Origin: Vibrio sp. UCD-FRSSP16_30
Lineage (GTDB): Bacteria > Pseudomonadota > Gammaproteobacteria > Enterobacterales > Vibrionaceae
Length of the DNA: 64,000 nt
Direction: 5' to 3'
NCBI RefSeq assembly: GCF_001676025.1
Contig: NZ_LZFW01000013.1
Coordinates: forward strand, 32,753-96,752
Program-made: the position numbers and the translations under genes
Notes under the pieces: model-generated
Database searches by the model: none
What the model saw: only the letters and a program-made list of their open reading frames with translations
Told to the model about the DNA's origin: nothing
In this document: positions 19,087 to 27,518 of the stretch, in pieces
How the letters are laid out: the number at the start of each line of letters is the position of its first letter
Numbering within the stretch: the first letter of the stretch is position 1

Positions 19087-20120
19087 CACAAGCCCCTCTC
19101 CTTGATCCACTCTCGTACTTTCATACCGGATTTAAGTTCTTTAACGCCAGATAGCACAATTTCATCACCGTCTTTTAAACCTGATGTCACCTGACCTTCT
19201 GAGCTCAGTGACACAGAGACTTGCTCAACGGTAAAGTCCTCTTTCACACGCCATACGCACTGTTGATTTGCACAAGAAAATAATGATGTTTGTGGCAACT
19301 TAGACGGCTTAATTCTTGGGAGAGTGACATGTATATGCCCCGACATTCCCGGCAATATGCCCAAGTCTTGAGGTCGCTCCATTATCATGGTGACTTTGTA
19401 GCTGCCTGTGGAATGATCAGATTCGGTATCAATTTCCTGAAAGGTAACCGGAAATTTGTGCTCAGGAAATGAATCAAACACCATGTACGATTTCACTGCA
19501 TCATAGCCACGAAAACGAGTCAGTATTGATTCTGGTAGAGGGAAAATGATTTTTAGTAGATCATTTGATTGGATGTTCATCACGCCTTGCTTGGCGTCAA
19601 CATACTCAAAATTATCGATATTGATCAGAGAAATAGTGCCGTCAAATGGCGCGGTTAATTTGGTGTAGCTGTAGTTTGCTAGAGCTTGATCGTAGTTGGC
19701 ACGCGCTGACTTATGCTTGGCCCTCGCTTGATCATATTCTTGCTCTGATACAACCTTATCTTTAATTAGCTTTTTGCTTCGATTAAATTGCACCGTGGCA
19801 AGATCAAAGTGCGCTTTCGCTTGCGATCTGAGTAACTTATATTCTTTGTCATCAAGGATGGCGAGTACATCGCCCTTCTTCACCATCACGCCTGCCTTTA
19901 CTGGCAAACTTGATAGCTCTCCAGGGACTCTAAATGCCAGTACCGCTCTATCTCCTGCTGATGAGCTTGCAGGAAATATTCTCTCAAAACTTTTTTCACC
20001 AACCGATACCGTTAGAAATTTCGCCGGTCGAGATTCTGGCTCAGAAACGACATCTTCCTTGGTGCCGCAACCTGTTAAACTCAGTGCTGCCACCAGCACT
20101 GCCAATCCGTGAGTACGCAT
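19086..20120 (-). CDS. First periplasmic adaptor (membrane fusion lipoprotein) of the RND pump
   Basis: A 344-residue adaptor with a lipobox (SLTGC) at about residue 18. Lipoyl halves are PGELSSLPVKAGVMVKKGDV and LTAPFDGTISLINIDN, separated by a helical hairpin of about 60 residues. It begins the three-gene operon, followed by a second, different adaptor and the permease. Dual adaptors are known for TriAB-TriC and VexIJ-VexK, where both are needed for pump function; applying that here is inference. The 230 bases upstream hold a repeat copy and presumably the promoter. No local regulator gene was seen. Confidence 0.9.
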   Translation of the reverse strand: MRTHGLAVLVAALSLTGCGTKEDVVSEPESRPAKFLTVSVGEKSFERIFPASSSAGDRAVLAFRVPGELSSLPVKAGVMVKKGDVLAILDDKEYKLLRSQAKAHFDLATVQFNRSKKLIKDKVVSEQEYDQARAKHKSARANYDQALANYSYTKLTAPFDGTISLINIDNFEYVDAKQGVMNIQSNDLLKIIFPLPESILTRFRGYDAVKSYMVFDSFPEHKFPVTFQEIDTESDHSTGSYKVTMIMERPQDLGILPGMSGHIHVTLPRIKPSKLPQTSLFSCANQQCVWRVKEDFTVEQVSVSLSSEGQVTSGLKDGDEIVLSGVKELKSGMKVREWIKERGL

Positions 20121-20236
20121 AATATTTCCTTATTTAGCGACATAAGGATAATCATATATGTTTCAGGATGTTATATCTAGGTTAACGGTGGGTTTTGCGA
20201 TGTTTTATCTGCGTAGGTTAAATGTTTAAAACAAGG

Positions 20237-20345
20237 TATGTAGCAATCACAGTCAGTATGCAGAAATAACCCAGCAAAACACTTGAAAACAAGACAAAAA
20301 TTTCCATCCAATTATCGAGTGTTTAACTAGCGGTTTACCAGTACA
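20237..20345 (-). repeat. MITE-like repeat, copy C (internally deleted)
   Basis: AGCAATCACAGTCAGTATGCAGAAATA followed by AAAACACTTGAAAACAAG and ATCGAGTGTTTAACTAGC follows the order of copy B (48693-48854) but lacks about 45 central bases and the far end. Clearly degraded relative to copies A and B. Confidence 0.5.
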
Positions 20346-20355
20346 AGATGAATCG

Positions 20356-21060
20356 TTATTTAGACTCTGCTTGAAGAAAGATTTGCTCTGTTTTCAAGTC
20401 TGTCATGTTACGAACTTGACGCCAGATATAGTAAAAGATACCAAACATCATCAACATACTTGGGATGGCAATAACGGGATAACTGTATAACGTCAGTTTA
20501 CCTAGCTCTTCATTAAAGGCTGGTGTCCCTGCCGGACTTGTCACTATGTAAGTGGCTAACACGTAATTCATGACTGACGAGAAAGCAAAAGTGCTAGCAA
20601 AGAAGTAATTCGAGTTCATCAAACAACGGTCAAACGCTCTTTCATTACCGCCTTCTTTTAAACGAGCTTCAATTAAAGGCAGATTTAAAATCGACTTATT
20701 AAAGACCAGCTTTTGCATTAATGGGTGACGAGTAAAGGTTGAGCCTAGCACTGCAACACCAATCAAGCCTGGAATGAGCGCTTCTTTTAATGCCAGCCAG
20801 CGAGTATCTAACTCCAATAGACCGATACCACCGGTTAAAAGCACACTCACAAAACCCAACGCCGCAATAAAATTGAATTTTTTATTGCGAATCAACTCAA
20901 GTCCACCATATACAACAGGGAAAGCTAAGGCGACAACCAAAGAGAATACAGAACCTAAATATTCTTCACCGCTGAACTTCATTAAAATAAAAGAAGGGAT
21001 AAAGACATTAAATAGAATTTCAAATAGCGGGTTTGATTTTTTAGGGGTGTTGTTACTCAT
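20356..21060 (-). CDS. VC0807-family inner-membrane protein
   Basis: A 234-residue protein with about six transmembrane segments (for example FLNVFIPSFILMKF-like residues near 12-28 and GIGLLELDTRWL between segments) resembling the uncharacterised VC0807 family, recalled as related to intracellular septation protein A-type membrane proteins. The middle part, residues 110-150, is charged and cytoplasmic-looking. It is a single gene between the pump operon and a long intergenic region. The function is unknown; the family name is from general resemblance, and no enzymatic motif is visible. Confidence 0.6.
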   Translation of the reverse strand: MSNNTPKKSNPLFEILFNVFIPSFILMKFSGEEYLGSVFSLVVALAFPVVYGGLELIRNKKFNFIAALGFVSVLLTGGIGLLELDTRWLALKEALIPGLIGVAVLGSTFTRHPLMQKLVFNKSILNLPLIEARLKEGGNERAFDRCLMNSNYFFASTFAFSSVMNYVLATYIVTSPAGTPAFNEELGKLTLYSYPVIAIPSMLMMFGIFYYIWRQVRNMTDLKTEQIFLQAESK

Positions 21061-21410
21061 AATCTTCCAGTGTTAAGTACGATGTATTAATTTAGCGAAA
21101 AGGATTGTTTCCTGCGAAAGGGGAAATGTAAAGTATTTAAGGTATGCAATGAGTAACAAGAAGCCAACGCGCACAACTTTCTACTTTATTTAGTGATCTA
21201 TTTTAAGGGATGTGACTCATAAGAATCTGTTTTATTAATATGATTAAAATTTCCGCTATTTATTTTAACCATTGAAATAAATAGAAAAACACACTCATAT
21301 ATAGTCATCTCGCCTCATATCACAAATATCAATATTATTGCTTCAAGCTATATTTTGACTGATGAAATTGTCTATGTAGTCACAAAAAATCATACAATAC
21401 TATTGTAGTC
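21061..21410. other. AT-rich intergenic region upstream of the lipoprotein gene
   Basis: About 350 bases without a gene. It holds a 9-bp stem at 21256-21284 (CTATTTATT / AATAAATAG) and a possible -10 (TACAAT near 21394). The promoter of the downstream, apparently highly expressed gene is expected here. Confidence 0.4.
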
Positions 21411-21454
21411 TTTATCTCACCAAACAAAGAAAACACTGAATCAAGTGAGATAAA
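21411..21454 (+). promoter_or_regulatory. Leader stem-loop covering the lipoprotein ribosome binding site
   Basis: TTTATCTCAC (21411-21420) and GTGAGATAAA (21445-21454) are perfectly complementary over ten bases, seven bases before the ATG. The 3' arm contains the only Shine-Dalgarno-like bases (GTGAG). It may hide the ribosome binding site in RNA, or be a DNA operator. Confidence 0.45.
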
Positions 21455-21458
21455 TATT

Positions 21459-22130
21459 ATGAAAAAAGTATATCTAGCCCTAGCTATTACCGGCCTTCTA
21501 GCTGGTTGTGCAACTCAAGGTAACAACGCTCCTGCAACATCTGACGCAGCAAACACTGCAGCACCTGTTGTTGCTGTATCTGGTAAAAACCTTGTTGCAG
21601 ATCCTCAAATTGCTGAGTTCCGTGCTAACAAGGGCCAAAGTGATGTTTGGGTTAAAGTCGCTAAGAAAAATGATGGCCTAGGCGATGTTGGTAGTTCAAA
21701 AGTTTCTGCATTTGCATCTGACGAAGGTTCTGCTCGTATTCGTTTCATTGGCGAAAATGACGACTTCTCTGCAACTCCTGGTCTAACTCAGCAAATTAAC
21801 GTAGCACCAAATACTGATTACGTATTCTCGCTATACTTTGAAGATAAGAAAGGCGAAGCTTCTCCTACTTCATTGCTAGCTGGCGCAATGGGTACAGATG
21901 GTAAAGCAATTTCTGAAGAAACATTCCACGTAAGTGATCTTGGCGATGCACCTCGTGCTGACCGTAGCACTTTCCGTCAAGTAACTGTTGCATTCAATAC
22001 TGGTAGCAACACTTCAGTATCTGTATTTGCTAAATTGAAAGTAACTGACAAATCAGCTCTAAACATGGGCGGCAACATCGGTAAACAAACTGAAGTTCGT
22101 GTTGATGGTTTCTCTCTAGCTGCTAAGTAA
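21459..22130 (+). CDS. Abundant-looking lipoprotein of unknown function
   Basis: A 223-residue protein with a clear lipoprotein signal (MKKVYLALAITGLLAGC). An Ala/Thr/Pro-rich linker to residue 45 leads to one beta-rich domain of about 175 residues. Its start (KNLVADPQIAEF) and strands such as FRQVTVAFNTGSNTSVSVFAKL recall jelly-roll carbohydrate-binding modules attached to polysaccharide lyases, but no enzyme domain is present. Codon use is strongly biased towards GCT, GTT, GGT and CGT, unlike its neighbours, as in highly expressed genes. It has its own terminator. The carbohydrate-binding idea is inference only. Confidence 0.8.
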   Translation: MKKVYLALAITGLLAGCATQGNNAPATSDAANTAAPVVAVSGKNLVADPQIAEFRANKGQSDVWVKVAKKNDGLGDVGSSKVSAFASDEGSARIRFIGENDDFSATPGLTQQINVAPNTDYVFSLYFEDKKGEASPTSLLAGAMGTDGKAISEETFHVSDLGDAPRADRSTFRQVTVAFNTGSNTSVSVFAKLKVTDKSALNMGGNIGKQTEVRVDGFSLAAK

Positions 22131-22165
22131 TTTTACTGACAGTAATTGAAATTTTCAGAACATAA

Positions 22166-22203
22166 TAAAAACGCCAATCCTATTTAGGGTTGGCGTTTTT
22201 TCT
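22166..22203. terminator. Terminator between the lipoprotein gene and pspC
   Basis: ACGCCAATCC pairs with GGGTTGGCGT across a short loop, followed by a T run on the plus strand and preceded by an A run, so it can serve both convergent genes. Confidence 0.85.
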
Positions 22204-22238
22204 TATCCATCACGGTTAACTTTGCAAAATGTTTCAGG

Positions 22239-22622
22239 TTATAAGTTTCTAAAATCAGCCTGCGTTTTTCGAGAGTCCGAAGTGACAAATGCTTCCATCT
22301 TACGTAATGTCATTTCCATCTCAGCAAAATCTTGCTCTGTAACCGCTAATAGCTCTTTAGGCGCACGCCCAGATTGCCAAGGCTTATTTTTCATTTGATG
22401 ATCATACTGCTGCTGACGAGTTTGAAAAATCTGCGGTGATTGCTTTTCTAACATTAAACTAGTGGCAAAATAGCCTAAAATGATGACAAAGCCGCCACCT
22501 AATAAGGTTGCCGAGACAAAAAGAATTCGCACCACCCATACTTCAAAGCCAAATCGAGCCGCAATACCGGCGCACACGCCCGTCAATTTACCGTTTTGAG
22601 TATCTCGATATAATCCCTTCAC
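22239..22622 (-). CDS. pspC: PspC, envelope stress response membrane protein
   Basis: A 127-residue protein with the PspC domain at the N-terminus (GLYRDTQNGKLTGVCAGIAARFG) and a transmembrane segment at about residues 32-55 (VVRILFVSATLLGGGFVIILG), followed by a polar C-terminal region. With PspB it senses inner-membrane damage and releases PspF from PspA. It overlaps pspB by four bases and ends the pspABC operon. Confidence 0.93.
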   Translation of the reverse strand: MKGLYRDTQNGKLTGVCAGIAARFGFEVWVVRILFVSATLLGGGFVIILGYFATSLMLEKQSPQIFQTRQQQYDHQMKNKPWQSGRAPKELLAVTEQDFAEMEMTLRKMEAFVTSDSRKTQADFRNL

Positions 22623-22849
22623 GACTTACCTCTCCAATCTGGAGACTCGGCATCCAGTATTTTCTCAAGGGTTTGAATGCGTTGCTTCATTTGTATTGCT
22701 TTACTTGAAAGCTGTTGTAGCTGCTCTCTTTCATCAGAAGACAAACCTTGGTTTAGCTTACGTTTACTTCTATAGTGCAAAATGAGCCAAAGTGGCGCGA
22801 CGAAAATAAAGAAAACGCTCAGTGGTACTGTAATCAATGCTGTAGACAT
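22619..22849 (-). CDS. pspB: PspB, envelope stress response membrane protein
   Basis: A 76-residue protein: one N-terminal transmembrane helix (ITVPLSVFFIFVAPLWLIL) followed by a leucine-rich coiled coil (RKLNQGLSSDEREQLQQLSS). This is the standard PspB layout and length. It lies between pspA (37-base gap) and pspC (overlap). PspB partners PspC in signalling. Confidence 0.93.
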   Translation of the reverse strand: MSTALITVPLSVFFIFVAPLWLILHYRSKRKLNQGLSSDEREQLQQLSSKAIQMKQRIQTLEKILDAESPDWRGKS

Positions 22850-22886
22850 TAAATTCCCCGTCTATTATTTTTATTAACCTTGTACA

Positions 22887-23552
22887 TTAAAGTGGTTTAT
22901 TAACGCTATTTTTCATTTTTTGCAGCTCTTGCTCAATTTCATCATCAGCTTGTAAGTTGGCAAACTGATCATCCAAACTGGCTTCTTTGCCTATATCAAA
23001 GCTATCTGCATCCGCTTCCAAGCGGTCAATTTTTTGTTGATATTGTTCAAACTTGGCCAAGGTGTCTTTAGTGCGGCTACTGTGTAAATGCTGCTGAATG
23101 TCTTTTCTGTTTTTCGCCGTACTCTGACGCATTGCTAAAGCAGATTGACGTGCACGTGTTTCAGTAATTTTATTTTCGAGTTTTCCTACTTCATCACTCA
23201 ATTTACTGATCGTTTCATCGATCAACGTTTGCTCGGTTTGTAACGATTTGAGCAACTGCGTAATTCGTAGCTTTTCGACTAAAGCCGCTCGAGCTAATTC
23301 TTCACGTCCTCGGCTTAAAGCAAGAGAGGCTTTTTGCTGCCAATCTTGTACCTGCTCTTCTAGTTGCTGCACGCGGCGCTGCATGTCCTTACGCTCTGCC
23401 AATGCTTTTGCTGAATTGGTCCGAACTTCTACCAACGTTTCTTCCATCTCTTGAATAATAAGACGAATCATTTTTTCAGGATCTTCGGCTTTATCTAGTA
23501 ATGAATTGATATTTGAGTTCACTATGTCAGCAAAACGAGAAAATATTCCCAT
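22887..23552 (-). CDS. pspA: PspA, phage shock protein A
   Basis: A 221-residue peripheral membrane protein of the PspA/IM30 (ESCRT-III-like) family that binds damaged inner membrane and inhibits PspF. MGIFSRFADIVNSNINSLLD forms the amphipathic start and is followed by long coiled coils (residues 25-185). The start at 23552 is chosen because AAGGAG precedes it and the length matches Escherichia coli (222); an upstream in-frame start at 23600 has no support. It leads the pspABC operon with a sigma-54 promoter candidate about 66 bases upstream. Confidence 0.95.
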   Translation of the reverse strand: MGIFSRFADIVNSNINSLLDKAEDPEKMIRLIIQEMEETLVEVRTNSAKALAERKDMQRRVQQLEEQVQDWQQKASLALSRGREELARAALVEKLRITQLLKSLQTEQTLIDETISKLSDEVGKLENKITETRARQSALAMRQSTAKNRKDIQQHLHSSRTKDTLAKFEQYQQKIDRLEADADSFDIGKEASLDDQFANLQADDEIEQELQKMKNSVNKPL

Positions 23553-23617
23553 TGGGTTCTCCTTATTTAATTCAGATGACAGCGACGGTATCACTCTCAC
23601 TCATTCACTTTAATGTA

Positions 23618-23633
23618 TTCAAATTACATGCCA
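23618..23633 (-). promoter_or_regulatory. Sigma-54 promoter candidate of pspABC
   Basis: TGGCATGTAATTTGAA on the minus strand matches the -24/-12 consensus (TGGCAYG-N4-TTGCW) except for A in place of C at -12. Its position upstream of pspA and the IHF site further up support it. Confidence 0.6.
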
Positions 23634-23696
23634 TATAAGGGAGCAGCGATTATTCACTCAGGTCACTCTTTAACAAAACCGATTTTTATTAATATA

Positions 23697-23709
23697 AATC
23701 AATAGATTA
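23697..23709 (+). promoter_or_regulatory. IHF-binding site candidate between pspF and pspA
   Basis: AATCAATAGATTA fits WATCAANNNNTTR exactly. It lies between the pspA -24/-12 element and the region near pspF where PspF enhancers are expected, as in the Escherichia coli locus. Confidence 0.5.
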
Positions 23710-23854
23710 TGTAAATGAAATCACCATATGAACTAGCTGACCTATCTCTCAATAATCCCAATTCACTCTATAAATAATTTGACTCTTGCCAAGGATAGTA
23801 AATTATTAACCATTAATAGGTAAAAAATACCAACCACAGCCCATAAGGAACACT

Positions 23855-24844
23855 ATGAAGCAAACATTGATCGGTCAATCCGGTGCGTTGTTGTCGGTAC
23901 TCGATAAAGTATCCAAACTTGCCCCTATTGAACGTCCAGTATTGATCATGGGCGATAGAGGTACAGGTAAGGAGTTGATTGCACAAAGACTCCACTATCT
24001 ATCCAAACGTTGGGATAAACCTTTAATCAGCCTTAACTGCGCCGCACTCAATGAAGGGATTGTTGACTCTGAGCTCTTTGGTCATGAATCTGGATCATTT
24101 TCTGGCGCGACGGGAAAACACATTGGTCGCTTTGAACGCGCAGAAGGTGGCAGTTTATTTCTTGATGAATTAGCCACCACACCCACCACAGTACAAGAAA
24201 AACTATTGCGCGTTATTGAGTATGGTGAATACGAGCGGGTTGGCGGTCGGCACTCACTGCAAGCCAATGTAAGACTTATTTGCGCCACTAACGTCAACCT
24301 ACTGGAACTGTCTCAACAAGGTCACTTTCGCGCCGACCTACTCGACCGACTCGCCTTTGATGTCATTTATTTACCCAGCTTGCAGCAAAGAAAAGAAGAC
24401 ATACTGCTCCTTGCAGAACACTTTGCTATGGGAATGTGTCAGGAACTAGGACTGCCTTTATTTGCAGGGTTTAGCGCAAAAAGCAAACAAGCACTTCTAG
24501 ATTATGCATGGCCGGGTAATATTCGTGAATTAAAAAATGTCGTTGAACGCGCGATTTACCTAAACGACAAACCGAATAATCCAATCACTAAACTGGTGTT
24601 TAATCCTTTCATCAGTGCTGAGACTTCCGCGGAACAAGAAGCCATAGAACCTGAGTCACAACACATTGAAAAACCAGTAGTTTCTTTACCCATTGATTAT
24701 AAACAATGGCAACACGATCAAGATACTGCACTTATTTCTAATGCCTTAAATCAAGCTCAATATAATCAAAAGAAAGCCGCCAGTCTGCTAGGCTTGAGCT
24801 ATCATCAGTTTCGAGGAATGCTTAGAAAGTATAAAATGGTTTAA
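23855..24844 (+). CDS. pspF: PspF, sigma-54 activator of the phage-shock operon
   Basis: A 329-residue enhancer-binding protein made of an AAA+ domain and a Fis-type helix-turn-helix, with no N-terminal sensory domain, as usual for PspF. Walker A is GDRGTGKE, Walker B is LFLDELATT, the arginine-finger region is FRADLLDRLAFD, and the C-terminal helix-turn-helix is KKAASLLGLSYHQFRGMLRK. The sigma-54-contacting loop reads GSFSGA instead of GAFTGA. It is divergent from pspABC, which it activates, and 47 bases upstream of sapA. Length matches the family. Confidence 0.95.
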   Translation: MKQTLIGQSGALLSVLDKVSKLAPIERPVLIMGDRGTGKELIAQRLHYLSKRWDKPLISLNCAALNEGIVDSELFGHESGSFSGATGKHIGRFERAEGGSLFLDELATTPTTVQEKLLRVIEYGEYERVGGRHSLQANVRLICATNVNLLELSQQGHFRADLLDRLAFDVIYLPSLQQRKEDILLLAEHFAMGMCQELGLPLFAGFSAKSKQALLDYAWPGNIRELKNVVERAIYLNDKPNNPITKLVFNPFISAETSAEQEAIEPESQHIEKPVVSLPIDYKQWQHDQDTALISNALNQAQYNQKKAASLLGLSYHQFRGMLRKYKMV

Positions 24845-24891
24845 GATCAATCGCTAAGCTAATGGAGCTAACACGATAGAAGTGTTAAATT

Positions 24892-26556
24892 ATGCAGTTC
24901 ATTTTTAAAGTGCAATCAACGGTGCGTCAGCAGATGAAGACGGATATCTTGGAAAAACTGAAACTACTCTTTCTAGGGGCATGTGTTGTCACCCTGTCAG
25001 CTTGTGGTGAAGTTAACGTCTCAGATCAAATCAAGAATGATGGATTCATTTTTTGTGGGCAAGGTACGCCTAGCTCTTTTAATCCACAACTGGTGGATAA
25101 TGACCTATCAGCTGATGCTATTGGCCCGCAGATATTCAATACTCTCGTGCACTTTTCTAATAAAGAATCCCGCCTAGAACCTATGCTGGCAACCCATTGG
25201 AGCGTTGACAAAACGGGTACTCGTTATCAGTTTACCTTGCGAAAAGGGGTTTCATTCCAAACCACAAACTGGTTTACCCCTAGCCGTGAATTTAGTGCTC
25301 AAGATGTTGTCTTCACATTTAAACGAGTCATAGACAGCCGCCATCCGTTTCACTATGTGGGAGGGGGACATTACCCTTGGTTCGACGCGATAGAATTTAC
25401 TCGTATCTTAAAAGATGTCAGAGCCATTGGTGAGCATACGGTGGTATTTGAGTTGTATAAGCCGGATAACACCTTTTTATCGAATCTATCCACTTCCTAT
25501 GCCAGCATTCAATCATCCGAGTATGGCGCATCATTGGTGGCTATCGATCAAAAACAACGCTTAGATCAATACCCTGTTGGCACTGGACCTTTTTATCTTG
25601 ATCAATACAGTGTTAATGATTTCATTCGCCTTAGACGCAACCCGAACTTCTGGGGTACGCCGGCTAAAATGAAGCAAGTCGTGTTAGATGTTACCTCTCG
25701 CGGCACAGGCACATTAGCCAAATTGTTACGCGGGGAGTGTGATGTGTTATTTTCCCCTCGCTCAAGTCAAATACCGACCATTCAAGCTCACCCCGATCTG
25801 ACGCTGCAAGCCTCACCGAGTATGAATGTCTCTTTTGTAGCACTTCGCACTTTAAATCCAGCGCTTAGTGATAAGCGAGTACGCAAAGCCTTAAATCTTG
25901 CCATCAATCGTAATGCCATTATTGATTCTGTCTATTATGGTTACGGTAGTGCCGCTTATTCGGTACTGCCTCCTGAGTCATGGGCGTATCAGCAAAACTC
26001 ATCACAAGTACGTTATGACCGAAACTACGCCAGAGCGTTAATTCGTGAAGCTGGTTATAGCGATGGATTAAAGCTTTCTATGTGGGTTTCTCTGGAACCG
26101 ACACCTTATAACCCTAGCCCGAGAAAAGTCGCTGAATTATTGCAGGCCGACTTTGCAGATATTGGCGTAAAATTAGACATCTATCTTGATGAACGCTCGA
26201 CTTACCGTAGCCTTGCCGATGCCGACCTCATTCTTACCGGTTGGAGCGCTGATACCAGCGATCCAGACAATTTCTTTAGACCACTGCTTTCTTGTAGCGC
26301 CGACCGCACACGCATAAATATCGCGTCTTGGTGTAATTCAGAATTTGATTCTTTGATCAATTTGGCCAAAGAAACCGCAGAGCGACGTTATCGTCTCAAT
26401 TTATATCATCAAGCTCAGTATTTATTGGATGACGAAGTGCCGATTCTACCGATTGCTCATGGCATGCAATTTAGAGCAAAACACAAGTCACTAAAAGGGT
26501 TCGACGCTAACCTGTTTAGTACACTCAGTTTTGAAAACGTTGAGAGGAAAAAATAG
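24892..26556 (+). CDS. sapA: SapA, periplasmic solute-binding lipoprotein of the Sap ABC transporter
   Basis: A 554-residue SBP_bac_5 (DppA/OppA-like) protein. A hydrophobic signal ends in a lipobox (LSACG) near residue 39; an internal ATG at 24937 would give a more typical signal length (24 residues), but neither start has a strong ribosome binding site. GTPSSFNPQLVDND and VRKALNLAINRNAIIDSVYYG are family motifs. In other bacteria Sap systems import antimicrobial peptides or haem (SapA) while SapBCDF exports putrescine; which applies here is unknown. The stop overlaps the sapB start by one base. Confidence 0.9.
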   Translation: MQFIFKVQSTVRQQMKTDILEKLKLLFLGACVVTLSACGEVNVSDQIKNDGFIFCGQGTPSSFNPQLVDNDLSADAIGPQIFNTLVHFSNKESRLEPMLATHWSVDKTGTRYQFTLRKGVSFQTTNWFTPSREFSAQDVVFTFKRVIDSRHPFHYVGGGHYPWFDAIEFTRILKDVRAIGEHTVVFELYKPDNTFLSNLSTSYASIQSSEYGASLVAIDQKQRLDQYPVGTGPFYLDQYSVNDFIRLRRNPNFWGTPAKMKQVVLDVTSRGTGTLAKLLRGECDVLFSPRSSQIPTIQAHPDLTLQASPSMNVSFVALRTLNPALSDKRVRKALNLAINRNAIIDSVYYGYGSAAYSVLPPESWAYQQNSSQVRYDRNYARALIREAGYSDGLKLSMWVSLEPTPYNPSPRKVAELLQADFADIGVKLDIYLDERSTYRSLADADLILTGWSADTSDPDNFFRPLLSCSADRTRINIASWCNSEFDSLINLAKETAERRYRLNLYHQAQYLLDDEVPILPIAHGMQFRAKHKSLKGFDANLFSTLSFENVERKK

Positions 26557-27518
26557 TGTTTATATATGCCATTCGACGTTTCAATCTATTTATCATTACA
26601 TTAATGATACTGACATTAGTGGGTTACAGCATACTGCGACTTGATCCCACTTCACCTTGGGCTATTTCAGATTTTTGGCAAGGTTGGTGGCTCTATCTAC
26701 AAGAGATCTCCCACCTTAACTTTGGCACGACCGCTCAGGGACAACCGGTATTTGAAGAAGTTAAAGTGGTCTTTACCGCCACTTTAGAATTATGCTTTTT
26801 TGCATTTATTTTAGCGCTTTGTATTGGTCTACCACTGGGGACGCTTGCCGGAGTAAGACAAAACAAATGGGCTGACCGACTGATTTCTTTCTTTTCTATG
26901 GCTGGGTATTCCGCTCCCCTATTTTGGGTCGCGCTATTATTGGTCATGTTGTTTTCACTGCGCTTAGAATGGTTGCCAATTTCTGGCCGCTATAACTTGC
27001 TCTATGATATTCCGCACATTACCGGCTTTGCTATGATTGATGCATGGCTAAGTAATAATCCGAATCGAGAAGCGGCTTTTGCCAGTGTAGTGATGCATTT
27101 AGTTCTGCCTGCGTTGGTGTTAGCGCTCGCTCCTACCACCCATTTTATTCGTATCATGCGCGCATCTGTTGCCGATGTGATTGGTAATAATTACATTCGA
27201 GTAGCCAAGATCAAAGGCTTATCAAAAATGGAAATTATTCTGCAGCATGTTTTACGTAACGCCATTCCGCCTATTATACCGCTGATCGGAGTGCAGTTAT
27301 CGAGCATGTTAACCTTTGCCATTATTACCGAATCTATTTTTAATTGGCCCGGAATTGGTCGTTGGTTGCTCGATGCCGTCAGTAATCGAGATTACGTGTC
27401 AATACAAGCAGGCGTTATGGTAGTGGCAAGTTTCGTATTAGCTACTCAGATTTTATCTGAACTGATTGGTACTGTGATTAACCCGCTTGCAAGGAAGGAA
27501 TGGTATGCTAAATACTAG
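26556..27518 (+). CDS. sapB: SapB, ABC transporter permease
   Basis: A 320-residue permease starting with GTG that shares its G with the sapA TAG stop. It has six hydrophobic helices and the inner-membrane EAA loop (MRASVADVIGNNYIRVAKIKG) of DppB-type permeases. The family's ATG-less start is supported by the tight overlap and by MFIYAIRRFNLFIITLMIL aligning with family N-termini. Works with SapC. Confidence 0.92.
   Translation: MFIYAIRRFNLFIITLMILTLVGYSILRLDPTSPWAISDFWQGWWLYLQEISHLNFGTTAQGQPVFEEVKVVFTATLELCFFAFILALCIGLPLGTLAGVRQNKWADRLISFFSMAGYSAPLFWVALLLVMLFSLRLEWLPISGRYNLLYDIPHITGFAMIDAWLSNNPNREAAFASVVMHLVLPALVLALAPTTHFIRIMRASVADVIGNNYIRVAKIKGLSKMEIILQHVLRNAIPPIIPLIGVQLSSMLTFAIITESIFNWPGIGRWLLDAVSNRDYVSIQAGVMVVASFVLATQILSELIGTVINPLARKEWYAKY

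Noticed and set aside
23775..23800. Alternative sigma-54 promoter (TTGGCAAGAG) for pspA
   Set aside because: The -24 half is good but nothing resembling a -12 element follows at the right distance; 23618-23633 fits better.
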